Of a stretch of 64,000 nt of DNA, positions 1 to 12,838 are shown in pieces; the stretch's first letter is position 1; each line of letters begins with the position of its first letter. Below the pieces are notes generated by a model. The model had not been told where the DNA came from. It was given only the letters and a program-made list of their open reading frames with translations, and made no database searches. Made by a program: the position numbers and the translations under genes. This DNA is from Cocos nucifera (taxonomy: Eukaryota; Streptophyta; Magnoliopsida; Arecales; Arecaceae), in assembly GCA_006176705.1 (NCBI GenBank), contig QRFJ01000059.1, positions 1,178,001 to 1,242,000 on the forward strand. Reading direction: 5' to 3'.

Positions 1-19
1 AGGACACATATATAATACA
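1..19 (-). repeat. start of 3' LTR of copia element 1 (runs off window)
   Basis: Read on the minus strand, these bases begin TGTATTATATATGTGTCC directly after a G-rich tract (CAAGTGGGGG, a plausible polypurine tract). This resembles the start of the proposed 5' LTR of the same element at 4448 (TGTTAGATGTGTGCC). I infer the first bases of the 3' LTR, with the rest to the left of the window. Confidence 0.5.
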
Positions 20-670
20 CCCCCACTTGACCTAAAGCTAATTGACTATAAATCTAAGTTCCATCTTCTTAAGATGGGCTTTAATCTTATGCTGGCCTAA
101 AGGCTTCATCAGTGCGTCAATTGATTTGTCTGCATTGTCGACTCTCTTGACTTTGACGTATCCCTTCTTGAGGTAATCGCAGACTAGATGAAAATGCCGC
201 TCGATGTGCATTGGTGAAGTCTGCTATTACCGTCTGCTTGAAATACTTTTAGCTTATAGCACCATCTTTGCACAGAAATAGATTTTCAGATGTCAACTTT
301 CGATTATCTTTGTCAGACATAAAATCTGAGTCTATATATCCACGGACCTAGAGTTCTCCTTGCTGAACCTCTTCAGCATCTCCTCTATATACATTTGCTG
401 TGAGAGACCCAGCATCCTCATCGATCTATCCTTATAGACCTAAATTTCAAAAAGAAGGATACTTATCCTAGGTCTTTCATAGAAAACTCTTAGATAACCA
501 TACTTTGACCGAGATCAACATGAAAATATCATTTCCAATCAAAGGAGGATGTCATCCATGTACAGTACGAGGAAGATAACAGCACTCTCACTAACCAATT
601 TGAACATACAAGACTCTTCCTCATTCTTGATGAAATTAAATGATTTGATCACATCATTAAAATGAGCATT

Positions 671-883
671 TTAGCTCGAAGATGCTTGCTTTAGTCCATA
701 GATGAATCTTTGCAGCTTGCAAATCTTATGATCACCATCACTAGATATGAAACTAAGGGGCTGTTCCATATAGATATCTTTCTCAAAATATCCATTTAAG
801 AACATCATTTTCACATCCATCTGCCATATTTTGTAATCGAAATGCGTTGCTATTGCAAGCAATGTATGGATGAATTTAAGCAT
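671..883 (-). pseudogene. copia reverse transcriptase fragment (element 1)
   Basis: A 70-codon open stretch with the copia RT signatures WQMDVKMMFLNG and YMEQP, followed by YGLKQASSS. WQMDVKxAFLNG holds the first catalytic Asp of Ty1/copia RT, and it is present here. The second box (YVDD) is not in this reading frame. It is a remnant, flanked by stops on both sides, and part of element 1. Confidence 0.85.
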
Positions 884-1948
884 GGCTACTGATAAAAAGG
901 TATCCTGATAGTTAATGCCCTCATGCTGACTATATCCTTTCGTTAACTAGCCTAGCTTTGAATGTCTCTACATTTTTATCTACACCTATCTTTCTCTTAA
1001 AGATCTATTTACATCCAATAGATACTATAACTTCAGATGGATCTACCATAGTCTAGACTTAGTTTGAGCGTATTGAGTTAATTTCTGACCCCATTATCTC
1101 TAACCATTTCTTAGAGTTGATATCTGATATTACCTCATTATAGATTTTGGGATTATCACCATGAATCCTATTTTTTGTGAGGAATATTTTCTCTACATCC
1201 TCTTGAATAGTATCTAAGTACCTCTCAAGAGGACAAAAAATCCTACTTGATCTACGAGATGGAGGAGATTGTATTAGGATTGGCTCAAACTGACTAGGTT
1301 TCAAAGATTTCTTGGCTCGTTGCTCTTTGGAGACTTTCTCCTCGAGCTTGATTTGTCTCCCGATGCCACCATCTTGAATAAACTATTTTTCAAGAAAAAT
1401 AGCATGTCGACTCATAATCACATTATGGTCTTCTGGAAGATAGAAATAATATCCTAATGACTCCTTAGGATATCCAATAAACTAAGCTCTTAGGGACCTA
1501 GACTCTAACTTGTCCACCTATTGTCTCTTGACATAGATCGAACAACCCCAAATTCTGAGATAATTCAAACTCGATTTCTTATCATATCATATCTCATATG
1601 GTGTGGTAGGAACAATTTTAGATAGAACCCTATTTAACAGGTATATAGCTGTCATTAGACTATATCCCAAAGAAAATCTGGAAGGTTCGTGAAGCTCATC
1701 ATGGATCGAACCATATCTAATAGGATTTAATTTTTTCATTCTAAAATTTTATTGAGTTGAGGTATTTCAGGTGGAGTCTATTGTAAGACAATAAGATAGT
1801 TTAAAAATTTTTGACTAAGGTATTCACCTCCTCAATCTGATTGAAGAATCTTAATGGGCTTTTTGATTTGCTAATCTACTTTATGTCTGAATTTCTTAAA
1901 CTTTTTAAAGACTTCAAACTTGTATTACATCAGGTAAACATATCCATA

Positions 1949-2140
1949 CTAAGATAGATCATCGATAAAGATAATGAAGTAGAAAAAATTATCTTTAATC
2001 GGTACATCAAATGGACCACACATATCCATATGTACCAGGACAAGTAGGTCCGTGGCCCTTTCTCTATATCCTACAAAAGAGAGCTTGATCATTTTATCTT
2101 GAAGACATGATTCACAAATCAGATATGACTCGAAAGTCAA
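1949..2140 (-). pseudogene. copia integrase core fragment (element 1)
   Basis: A 63-codon open stretch matching the copia zinc-binding tail and integrase start. It contains CESCLQDKM (the CC of the HHCC finger), then LVLVHMDMCGPF (with the first catalytic Asp) and FIIFIDDLS. It ends soon after and is a remnant of the element 1 polyprotein. Confidence 0.8.
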
Positions 2141-3679
2141 CGAATCAATTAGTCTGAATTTCTCTAATTTGTTAATCCTGTCTTCAGCTATATGACCTAA
2201 CTTTAGATGCCATAGATACCTTTCATTTAGACTATGCCTAGGTCACTTAAATCCTATGGCATTCACGTTTTGCTCAACTTTGAAAATAGAAACATCAATA
2301 TATAACTGGTAGAGATTATTAATTAAGAAACCACTTGAAATTTTATTTTTTTCATAAAGAATTGTATAGTGATCCTTAAAAAAACTAATTACATAGTTCT
2401 CTTGTGCTAAACATGAAATAGAAATTAAATTTTTACTTACTGCAGGCACAAAATAACAGTCTCTAAGAACTAAAACTAATATAGATGGTAGTCACAGAGG
2501 ATAGGTTCCTATGGCCACAGTAGCAACTCTTGCTCTATTTTCGACATGCAAGATCATCTCACCATCCCTCAGCCTCCTACTCTCCTCAAGATCCTGTATA
2601 GAAATGCATAAGTGAGCACTAGAACTAAAGTCAAGCACCCAACTAAATGCATAAGAAATCATAAAGTTAGTCTCAATGACGAGCATACTTTCAGAAGGAC
2701 CTGCCTCCTTCTTGTTCTTCAAGCTGATCAGGTACATAGGGCAGTTCTGCTTTCAATGTCCATTAGAGTTGCAGTGAAAATACTTTCCTTCTCCATGGCC
2801 TTCTTCTTCAGTTCGCCCTTCTTCTTCTTTTCTTCTGTCTTCTGCTTCTTTGTAGACTTCTTCTTCTTACCAGAAGACTTTCTCTTAGTAGAAGTTCGCT
2901 CAATAGATAGAATTGAGCCTTTTGAACCTTTCATACTCTACTCAATTGTAACCAGCATGTTCAATAATTCAGCCAGAATGCACTGGAGTTTATTCATATA
3001 GAAGTTCATGATGAACTGTCCATACGAATCAGTCAAGGACTGTAGGATCACATCAATCTGCAAGTCCAGTCAGATCAAAACAAAACCTTACAAGACTTCC
3101 AAGTGAGCTTTGGCCAAATTTCATCTCATGATTTTAGGACAAGCCCTGATCTCATCAGAACAAGCACTGTTCTAACTAGGACAAGCCTATTATGACTAGG
3201 ACAAGCTCCATTCAGATCAGGATAAACTCATACAAGACTTCCAAACAAGCCAAATCTAATTTAACTCAGTCAAAATGAACCAGAAAGATTACAGAAGAAG
3301 AATGTTAGGCTCAATCATGTGCTAGCATAATTTTTTTGAATCTAATTAGATCTAATCCAAATCAATCAAACTGGTTTAGCCTAATTGATAACATCCAAAT
3401 CCAAATCATTTGTATGATCTAGTTAGGTTCAGTTCTGTATGGTAATGAGATATGTCATGATCTCCATCATCGACATCATCGAAACATCTTTCGATAAATC
3501 AAAACTCTTCTGATTCATTCAATTAGAATTATCGATCATCAAGATAATTCTAATTAATCCTAAAATCCACTAGTGACACCTAGCAGTATGTGGTAGCAAT
3601 CCATCAAAATCGAATATGTACCTCTCAGTGTAGCTACTTGTGTGATTGAATTTTTCTATTATGAGCTCTGACAAGATCA

Positions 3680-4448
3680 TGGTCAAGATGAACTCGACAG
3701 ACCTAACATCCATCATATAAATAAATCATTTGATTCGAGTCTGATGTGAAATCTTAATAGAAATTTCTTTCTATTATATTCACACTACCATGACCATGGG
3801 TTTTAGGACTTGATCTCATGATCATCATAGGACTACTCATCTATCGAGATAGATAGATCTCCTATTGATGCAATCTAATTTCTATAATGAACATGCTATA
3901 GCCAACATACACCATAAGATTTCGAATGACTAGGAGATCGAGTTATGGTATAATCAAACTATAACATCCTCAAGGTGAACTATCGATGCATCTTAGCTTA
4001 AAGAATCAGATACACGACTGTAGCATCGAGCTAGTCATCGATGAGAAGGTAGACTCCCTTATGACTGCTCGAGGTGGTCACGCTCAGTGCTCTTATTCTT
4101 AACAAATGCATATACTTTCACTCCCATGTTTTCACATCAGAGACTCAAAACTCATCTATCCAAAGAAAGTAATCATGCACCGATCTATCAGATTACCATC
4201 CTCATGATGATCTTTCGATCAAGAGTAGTTTATGAGTTAATTATGAGAACACATGCCTTAAATTTTTAACTCTTGAGAATATATGTTATCATGCCCGTTA
4301 ACTTGATGGATGTATTATAGATACTTTAATATATAATATGATAGAATAAATAATCTATTTATTAATTTTAAGTCAAAATTATGAAATTGCCCCTAGAAAG
4401 TATTTTATAAGTATCAGTCAATCTGACTTTTAAGGCACACATCTAACA
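3680..4448 (-). repeat. putative 5' LTR of copia element 1
   Basis: The outer boundary at 4448 is supported in two ways. The minus strand begins TGTTAGATGTGTGCC here, and the sequence immediately right (from 4449) is LTR sequence of element 2. The same sequence continues unbroken in the other LTR of element 2 at 12,200. The inner boundary near 3680 is a guess from a degenerate primer binding site (TTGTCAGAGCTC on the minus strand). No coding content is recognised. Confidence 0.55.
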
Positions 4449-5284
4449 AATTAATTCATGCAAAAGGCCAAGATTCATCCAAGAGTTGGATGCCTCTAAG
4501 GATTCCCTTTCTACTAGGTCTTTGACTTAGTCTTGACTTCCCATTGGCCGCCTTATTTAAAAGGGATCTTAGCGTGAGATAAGAGAGAGAGTTCACGATA
4601 AAAATAAGAAGAATAAGGGGAGAGATGCATGAGAATTAGGGCACTCTCAAAGGGTGGTCATGGGTTTTCTTTAGGTCATCTATATAGCATGTCTTGTTGA
4701 AATTAAAATAAGAATGGAAGAGGTGTTCTTCTCTTAGAGTTTTTGATTTTCCATTTGTATATGAGAGATAAGAGAGAAGGATCTCTCTTCTTTATCCTTC
4801 TCCTTAGTTTCTCCATCTTCTAAAACATTCGAGAGATTTGAAGAAAGAAAATCAGATCAATCATCAGGAGAAATCTGTAAGAAGCTAGTACCCCGTGCAA
4901 ATCTTCGATTGTCGAATCTCCAATTAGTATAGAAGCTTCGTGTGGACAACCTATAAAGGCCAGACATCCTGTGTGGCTTGAAGCAATGATTGGATCTATA
5001 GAAATCAGTAGTGGAGTTCTTGATCTATGCTCAGGTATAGAGATCCAATCTCTACTACATACTAGATTTGATCTAGATTGGTATTGATATGATCAATACC
5101 TATTTACTTTCGATTTTTAGATTTAAATATGCATTATATCATGTCATAGATTCTAGTTTATAGGTGTTTGATGATTTGATCATATGCATAAATAGATTAA
5201 TAGGATTAATCCTAAGTCCTCTGCTTATTATTTTTTAAAAAACTTTTGAAAGGCATGCATGAAATCCTGCCAATTTTTCTTACA
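4449..5284 (+). repeat. remnant (3' part) of 5' LTR of copia element 2
   Basis: This aligns with the part of the element 2 3' LTR that starts near 12,720 (shared GAGTTGGATGCCTC, CTACTAGGTCTTTGAC, GAGATAAGAGAGAGAG and so on). It ends in TTCTTACA at 5284, an imperfect inverted match to the LTR start TGTTAGAA at 10,661. Its 5' part has been separated by insertion of element 1. In the first about 153 aligned bases I count about 19 differences from the 3' LTR, so the element is not young. Confidence 0.8.
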
Positions 5285-5285
5285 G

Positions 5286-5298
5286 TGGTATCAAAGCC
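5286..5298 (+). promoter_or_regulatory. primer binding site of copia element 2
   Basis: TGGTATCAAAGCC lies one base after the LTR end. Plant copia elements use initiator tRNA-Met, with the usual site TGGTATCAGAGCC; this copy has one mismatch. It fixes the orientation (plus) and the 5' LTR/internal boundary of element 2. Confidence 0.85.
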
Positions 5299-7300
5299 TA
5301 GGTTTTTTTATGACATGATTATGTATGCATAAAAATCTAAAAATAATAAAATTTAAGATTACACATACTGATTATAAGGTTGTCTTGCTGTAAGATTTAT
5401 TCTTTACAATGGAGAGGTTATCCTAGTATGTGTTGATTTGAAAAACTAAATCATAAATAAGTTACATGAAATCTAAATCGATTTATGATTTATTTTTAAA
5501 TTTTAGATATAAAATAAATTAATTTATGATCTAATTTTTTATTATTTAGATGAGATCTAAATGATGTGTTTCATGTTTTAGATCTAGATCCTTTTGTTGC
5601 ATATGTTGGATATGTGGTTTTGATTTGAATCTAGAACTTATATATGTGACATATATGTTTTGTAGAATTTAGATTTAAAACTTAATTTCTACAAAACCAT
5701 AGATTCAAAATTCTAGGATGTGATCTAAACGTTAAAATAATTCAAATCTAAAACCCTAATGTTGCTTGAACATAGTCTAGTCTACTTGGTTCTTTGGTCG
5801 AGTCAACTCAAACCCCTGTACTCTGTATAAATTGAAAATGATTCAAAGTAAATTATTTATAATTTAAAATTATTTCAAAATCATGATTCATAATGTACTT
5901 AATTGAGAATTAAGAGTCAAAAGTATAAATCTAGAATTATGAATTAAAGATCTAATAACATTGCGTAAATCATAGGTTGTGGGTTAGCTTGGATCATGTC
6001 ATTAACTGGATTACGTAAATGTTGGGTTGTGGGTTAGCTTGGATCATGTCATTAACTTTAGTTAATAGTTGTAGGTTGTGGGTTGTGGATTAGACTAGGG
6101 CTAGAATCAAATATGGACTAAGTTAAGAAATTGATCAAATTTAGTTAATAGTTAATTCGGATTAGATCAATTCTTCTCTATAGATCAATTCAATAATTGT
6201 AGTTGATCAAAGTTCATATTTTTGATTTTACCAAATGGACCTGATCAAGACTCAGCGGTCGAGCCCGAGTCTTTAGACAGATCAAATCAAAATTGATAAA
6301 CCAATTGGTGTCTAAGGTAAGTTGGCATTCTAGACTAGTAGTTTTTAATTGGCAGCCCACTTACCTAATCATTTTTAATGGTGTCTAAGGTAAGCTTTGG
6401 CGGACTCTCTTACTAATCTCACTTACCTGATCAATATGGTTAGTCAGCTTTCGATTAAATTGCTCATTGATTCGAGCTAACCCATGTTACACAAGTTAAT
6501 CAGTATGACTAATTTAGGTACCCTGAACTAGTTTATCTCTAGTTCTCAATGACTTGATAAAGTCAGTGGGAGAACTAGTCCTTTTCAATGACTTGGTGAA
6601 GTCAGTGGAAGAATTTTTGACTACTAGTTAATCTCTTTTCTTTCTCTAATTATTTAATTAAATTTTCTAAATTATTAGATCCTTAAAATAAAATTATTAT
6701 GGGGATAACAAGATCATAGCCTCCCATTAAGGTGGATAGTAATGAGTCCAATAGTCTGGATGGACATTGGAGGCATCTTATGCCCAGTGTTTATTAGGAT
6801 ATTGGAATTATCATTCATTATATGATGACTCTGTTGTGCTATCTAATGAATAGTTGGGTTGGCCAGAGCTTTTCTCGATTCTGGTTATTCTTTAGTTAGA
6901 ATTACTGAGTAGGTTCATGTTAATGGTTGGACCTAATCAGAACTTTTTAGTAGAGGCCCTAGCCTACTGAAAAGGCACCTGAGGCAAAATCTAATACTAA
7001 AAATTATTTTAAAAAATAATTGGTTAAGAACCTACCTATAGATGTACACAAGTTGGCTAGAGCTTTTCTCAAGTCCGTATGTAGTCTATGTGGATTCTAG
7101 TACCTACTAGAAAACTAAAGTAATTCTTTGAATTAAAGATAGAGGCTACTAATTCATATAAAATAATAAAAAAAATTTAGACTAAAGTCCAAGTCTTTAG
7201 GCTTAAAATAATTCATATACTGATAGGTTTTTTGTTTTCTTTTCTTTTCAGATATAGGCTAAACCTTAGTTGCTCCGTTTACCATAAAATAGTGTTATAC
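5299..7300 (+). other. leader / lost gag region of copia element 2, repeat-rich, non-coding
   Basis: No recognisable gag frame. The stretch has internal short duplications. A 50-bp unit containing GGGTTAGCTTGGATCATG occurs at about 5961-6008 and 6011-6058. The pairs GGTGTCTAAGGTAAG (6308 and about 6381) and CAATGACTTGRTRAAGTCAGTGG (about 6548 and 6587) also repeat. The gag gene is either very decayed or deleted. Confidence 0.5.
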
Positions 7301-7942
7301 TTAGAGGACCCAACTTTGATAGTAAGTATCAGAAGTTGAATATAGTTCAGCAATATGAAAAGATTCATATGAGACTTTTAAGTCTAGTCAAAACAAAAGA
7401 TCTAAAACTGACCAAAATCAGATAGAGTGCTTCTACTATAAGAAGAAAGGTCATAAGAAAAAGAATTATCCTCAATATCTTGCTTTTCTTGATCCCAACA
7501 AGCTGAACAAGAGAAAGAAGCAAATGGTTGCTACGTAAGATAATTATATGATAACACCTTGCAATTCTCTATTTGTGATACTATTACTTGAGTATTGGAT
7601 ACCAAAAATCCAGTTCATATTTGCAATTCATTGCAAGAATTTTAAGTTAGTAGAAAATTTAAGAATGGCAAGCGATTCCTGAATGTTCGAGATGAAAGAT
7701 CTGTTCCAGTTCTAGATTTAAAAATAGTTTTACTTATTTTCAATGAAAATATTATTTTTTTAGATGATTGTCATAATTATCCTTCTTTTATGATAAATAT
7801 AATTTCTATTAGCCTTTTGGCTAAAGATGGTTATCATTTTTTTAATAAAAATAATTATTATGATATCATTATAAATGATGTTCTAATAATATATGGATAA
7901 TTAAAGAATGATATTTATATTTTATCATAGTCTGTAAATGTA

Positions 7943-8341
7943 ATGTACACATCTAACAAACATTCTAAATTAGATAATATCATGGATGCCTACCTTTGGC
8001 ATTATAGACTTGGTCATATTAACAAGAACAGGATAAACATGTTAGCCAAAGAGAGAATCCTCAATATCCATGATTGTAAATCATTGTCGATCTGTGAGTT
8101 CTGTCTTCTTGGAAAGATGACAAAATCATCTTTTATGAGAAAGGATGAAAGAGCCAGTCAAGTTCTATGTCTCATACATAGTAATGTATGTAGACCTATA
8201 AACAGTAGTGCCAAAGGTGGATATCTCTATTTTATTATATTTACTGACGATCTATCTAGATATAGGTATGTCTATCTTATGAAGCATAAGTCTGATTCAT
8301 TTGAAATGTTTAAACGATTCCGTAATGAAGTAAAAAAATAA
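7943..8341 (+). pseudogene. copia integrase zinc-binding and core fragment (element 2)
   Basis: A 132-codon open stretch with an HHCC-type start (WHYRLGH ... CEFC) and the start of the core. The motif usually written HTDVCGP reads HSNVCRP, so the first catalytic acidic residue is lost. FTDDLSRYRYVYLM follows. The frame stops at 8341, and the D/E part continues in broken form near 8365-8480 (LRLDQGGEY-like). Confidence 0.85.
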
Positions 8342-8935
8342 ACTAAAAAGAGTATTAAAACTCTTCGGTTAGATCAAGGAGGTGAATATCTCTCTAATGA
8401 GTTATTGATATATCTAGAAGAGAATGGGATTCTTTTACGATAGATTTCTCCTGAGACATCACAGCATAATGGTGTATCAGAAAAGAAAAATTAAACTTTG
8501 TTAGATATAGTTCGATCCATGATGGAATTTGTAAGTCTGCCTGTTTTGTTTTGGGGTTATGTTCTTGAGACTGTCTATTTTGTATTGAATAATATTTTGA
8601 GTAAATCTATCACAAAGATACCATATGAGATATGGATCGGATGTAGGCCAACAATCTCTCACCTTCGGATTTGGTATTGTCCAACCTATATCAAACATTT
8701 GCATATAGATAAACTTGAATTCCGATCCAATAAGTGTATATTTATAGGATACCCTAAGAAAACTAGGGGTTATTACTTCTACCTTACTGAAGAACAAAAG
8801 ATGTTTGTCAGCAATAGGACATTCTTTTTAGAAAAGAAGTTTCTTAGGAAAGAAACTAATGCCCCTAAAGTTGAACTTGAGAAAGTTTAATCGATAGAAG
8901 AACCAACATAAATTAGTGAACCTATAGAATTTGAT

Positions 8936-9602
8936 TTGGTTAGATCAAATCCAGAACTCATTAAAGAGGCATCTTTTAGGAGATTCGATAGAGTACCACG
9001 TCAGCAAGATAGATACTATGATTTTTTTATCCGGGATAGTGTTCCTATTGAGCTCGACGAGAACAACAAGAATTCGATCACCTACATGAATGCTATGCAA
9101 AGGTCTGATTCTAAGAAGCGGCTCGAAATCATGAAATCCAAAATGAAGTCCATGAAAATCAATAGTATATGGATACTAGTTGATCCACCTAAAAAGATAA
9201 AATTCATTGGGTGTAAGTGGATTTTCAAAAGAAAAAGAGACATAGATAGAAAAATGGATACTTATAAAGCCTGTTTGGTTACTAAGGGATATCATCAATA
9301 TTATGGTATAGACTATGATGAGACATTTTCTTCTATGGTAATGCTTAAGTTTATTTGGATAATGCTTGCGATAGAAGCACATCTGGACTATGAGATCTTG
9401 CAAATAAATATGAAAATAATTTTTTTGAATGAAGAGCTAGACGAAGAGATATATATGATGCAACCTGAAGGATTCATATCCATAAACGAGTCTAAGATGT
9501 GTATGTTTCAAAGATCCATTTATGAATTGAAGCAGGCATCTTGGAGTTGGAACATGCATTTTGATAAGATGATCAAAATGTATGACTTCATTAAGAATGA
9601 AA

Positions 9603-9640
<38 letters not shown>

Positions 9641-9658
9641 GAGCAAATGGCTCTATAA
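8936..9658 (+). pseudogene. copia reverse transcriptase fragment (element 2)
   Basis: A 240-codon open stretch matching the N-terminal half of copia RT. It has WILVDPPKKIKFIGCKWIFK, then KACLVTKGYHQYYGIDYDETF, then NMKIIFLNEELDEEIYM and YELKQASWSWN. The catalytic Asp of the MDVKTAFLNG box reads Asn. The frame then enters a TA dinucleotide repeat (about 9607-9636) that destroys the sequence before the YVDD box. Confidence 0.9.
9607..9636. repeat. (TA)n microsatellite inside copia RT
   Basis: An uninterrupted run of about 14 AT/TA units within the reverse transcriptase of element 2. It is translated as a Tyr/Ile repeat and is not part of the protein family. It probably grew after the element died. 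Confidence 0.9.
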
Positions 9659-11802
9659 TAATATTTTTTGTATTATATGTAGATAACATTCTCTTAATTG
9701 AAAATGATATTCCTGGATTGTAGGAAATAAAGGTTTGGCTGTCATCTCATTCTCCATGAAGGATTTGAGAGAAGCATCCTACATCCTTGGGATAAAGATC
9801 TATAAAGATAGATCTAAAAGGATGCTTGGATTGTTCTAATCCACGTACATAGATACTGTGCTGAAAAGGTTCAGTATAGAAAATTCTAAGAAAAGCTATC
9901 TACTGATAGACCATGGAATTACTCTCTAAAAAAAATTATCCGACAACTCTTTAAGAGAGAGCGTATGAGTAGAATCTCATATATCTTAGCAGTGAGATCT
10001 ATCATGTATGCCATGACATGTACGAGATCAGATGTGGCATACTTACTAGGAATAGTGAGTAGGTACCAGTCTGATCCAGGTGAAAACTATTGAAAGATTG
10101 TAAAGATAATCCTTAAGTATTTAAGAATTACTAAAGACTAATGGCTTATATATGAAGATACTGACTTAAAACTTATAGGATAGACTAATTCTAATTTTTA
10201 ATCAGATCATGACGACAACAAAAGTATGTCGAATTATATCTTTACCTTAAATGAAGCAGCAATTTACTGAAAAAGTTTCAAGCAACACACCATAGCCGAT
10301 TCTATTTGCAAGATAGAAGACATCATGGCATCCAATGCTACCAAGAAAATTATGGTTGCGGAGGTTCATCATCGAGCTAGGAATGGTACCCTCCGTAGAT
10401 GGTCCAATCCTCCTGTATTGTGACAGTACTGAAGCTATAGCTCAGGCTAAAGAATCAAAGATGCACCAAGCATATTTTGCATTGCTATCACCTTGTCTGG
10501 AAGATTATGGATCCAGGTGACATCAAGTTTTAAATGATTGATGGAAAGAAGAATTTGCCCAACCCATTTACTAAAGCCCTTGGAATGAAGGAGTTCAACA
10601 AACATAAGTAGAAGATGGGTATTCAATATTATTTTGATTGGCTTTAGTCCAAGAAAAAACTGTTAGAAATTATATCCTAAAACCAATCATCTAAATTATA
10701 GATGATTGTGCTAATCTTATAATTTATATGTGAATTATTAATTAATAAAAAATTATTTAGTTTTTTCATCATCAATTGTCTAGCTTTCTTAAATAAACTC
10801 CTGTGTTATGATGAAGTTCTTAGAATCACTAGTCATCGATAAAGAAGAATTTATCAGATGATTCTTAAAATTATTCATAACCAAATATATATTATTAACT
10901 AAGACAATAACTTATCGAGTATAAATTGCTTTGTGCCATATACATTGGTTGTCCTCATAACCAAGAGATATGGAGACACTAGTATGGCATGTAGGTGAGA
11001 TATAGGAGTACATCTGCACTGAACATGATCAATCTGCATAATACTATATTGTCAAGAGTAGCTAGCGAAGGCTATGGGTATAAGTGTCCTTCTGATCTGA
11101 GATCACCATGGTAACTTACAAGCAACTTACTATACTTTAGTATCAGACTACCTGTATTTCTAATATAATGATAAAAAATTTTTTGGATACAGTCAAGTAC
11201 TTGCAAAGTCGATATGTGAATCAAGATGGGATTGACCACTCTTGATTTTGGAAGAGAATATCTCATTGTATTTCAATTGAGTAAAACATAGACCAGGATA
11301 ATCCTTGTGAGGAGTCACGGGATATTGCTTTACATACATTCGACCTATCCGAATATCGGATACCATTACTGGATGGTCACTTTGATTGATACAGAAATTT
11401 ATTTCTATACTATTAGCTTAGGTTTGAACCTATGCGGTCACACACATAAGATATTTCTATCTGATTAGATGGTTGATCAACAATTATAAATCATTTAAGG
11501 ATCTAATCATCAATATGATTGATGATTGATTTAGTGCAAGTATTACAGAAGGATTAATTAGCAATTAAATTACTAATTAGCTCAATCTGATTGAGCATTA
11601 GGACTGAGATCAAGTCTAATTGAATTAGATTTAATTTGGTTTAGTTTGAACTTAATTTGATCAAGTTAATTGGTTTATGAGATAACATATTATAAGAAAG
11701 ATCAATTTTCTATTCAATTAAGACTTGTGTGCATGTAATTTCTAATTGGCTTATGATTTAAATCAGATTTAAATGATATTTAAATCAAATTTAATTATGC
11801 TC

Positions 11803-12320
11803 CTAATTGGACTAGGATCATCTTTAATTAGATTGCTCTAATCCTAATTTAAATAGAGATTAAATTTGGTTTGACCAAAGAATATAAGAGAACCTAGTTG
11901 GACCGGGAATCTCTTTCCTCCCTTGCGCCAAGTCCCATGCCCAATGTTTTCTTTATTTTGTTTTTATGTGAGTTTTCTGACGTTAAGGAAAGCCCCATGC
12001 ATGCCCCTCCATCTTGGTCTTTGGATGAAAGTCATCCAAGTATTAAGGGATAAGTTTGGTTTGATTACAACTCTATTTGATAGAGTTTTAAATCTTCAAA
12101 ACTCTTCCTCTTTCTTTATGGAAATATGTCTTACGCCCTTCTATGAATACCACCCCCTTTTCACTGAGATAAGCTACACCCTCCCTCCTTTCTTTATGTG
12201 AATTAATTTACACGAAAGGCCAAGAGGTATCTAAGAGTTGGATGCCTCCAAGGATTCCCTTTCTACTAGGTCTTTGACCTAGTCTTGACTTCCTATTGGT
12301 TGCCCTATTTAAAAGGGCTC
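11803..12320. repeat. tandem duplication in LTR, copy 1 (518 bp)
   Basis: This copy is followed directly by copy 2 at an offset of exactly 518. Both breakpoints carry GCTC (11,799-11,802, 12,317-12,320 and 12,835-12,838). That suggests slippage or microhomology-mediated duplication. The only difference I see is C at 12,304 against T at 12,822. Confidence 0.9.
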
Positions 12321-12838
12321 CTAATTGGACTAGGATCATCTTTAATTAGATTGCTCTAATCCTAATTTAAATAGAGATTAAATTTGGTTTGACCAAAGAA
12401 TATAAGAGAACCTAGTTGGACCGGGAATCTCTTTCCTCCCTTGCGCCAAGTCCCATGCCCAATGTTTTCTTTATTTTGTTTTTATGTGAGTTTTCTGACG
12501 TTAAGGAAAGCCCCATGCATGCCCCTCCATCTTGGTCTTTGGATGAAAGTCATCCAAGTATTAAGGGATAAGTTTGGTTTGATTACAACTCTATTTGATA
12601 GAGTTTTAAATCTTCAAAACTCTTCCTCTTTCTTTATGGAAATATGTCTTACGCCCTTCTATGAATACCACCCCCTTTTCACTGAGATAAGCTACACCCT
12701 CCCTCCTTTCTTTATGTGAATTAATTTACACGAAAGGCCAAGAGGTATCTAAGAGTTGGATGCCTCCAAGGATTCCCTTTCTACTAGGTCTTTGACCTAG
12801 TCTTGACTTCCTATTGGTTGCTCTATTTAAAAGGGCTC
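12321..12838. repeat. tandem duplication in LTR, copy 2 (518 bp)
   Basis: Second unit of the duplication in the 3' LTR of element 2, nearly identical to 11,803-12,320. After it the LTR continues normally (TTGGCGTGAGATAAGAG), matching the 5' LTR at about 4570. Confidence 0.9.

Larger units (their letters stand above)
20..3679 (-). mobile_element. Ty1/copia retrotransposon element 1, internal region, decayed
   Basis: On the minus strand the pieces come in copia order, from high to low coordinate. They are a Lys-rich gag tail (about 2934-2728), a protease-like stretch (WVLDFSSSAHLC, about 2640; the catalytic D-S/T-G is changed), a pre-integrase segment (2449-2243), an integrase core piece (2140-1949, IFIDDLS), an integrase-RT linker (1304-1059), RT (883-671, with a YGLKQA motif) and an RNase H tail near 250-50 (ALMKPLGQHK). 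Frames are broken by many stops and shifts, so it cannot encode a working polyprotein. A degenerate primer binding site may lie near 3664-3677. The region 3000-3650 has no coding signal and contains short repeats built on GGACAAGC (3130-3230). Confidence 0.8.
7300..10650 (+). pseudogene. copia element 2 gag-pol remnant
   Basis: Domains appear in Ty1/copia order on the plus strand with many stops. There is a decayed zinc knuckle near 7407-7450 (CFYYKKKGHKKKNY, two Cys lost). A protease remnant follows near 7590. Pre-integrase and integrase lie at 7943-8341 (WHYRLGH, CEFC, FTDDLSRY; the first integrase Asp reads Asn in IHSNVC). Then come an integrase/RT linker (8498-8890), RT (8936-9658) and an RNase H piece near 10,335-10,620 (LLYCDST, then NLPNPFTKALG). 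The tail runs into AAGAAAAAAC just before the 3' LTR. The order integrase then RT assigns it to Copia rather than Gypsy. It is not functional. Confidence 0.9.

Noticed and set aside
2612..3001. 129-codon plus-strand frame
   Set aside because: It is antisense to the gag/protease part of copia element 1; the Phe/Ser run mirrors the Lys-rich gag tail on the other strand.
11923..12719. Twin 92-codon open frames as a duplicated gene
   Set aside because: Both lie in the 518-bp duplicated part of an LTR; the peptide resembles no family and the frame is a chance by-product of the duplication.
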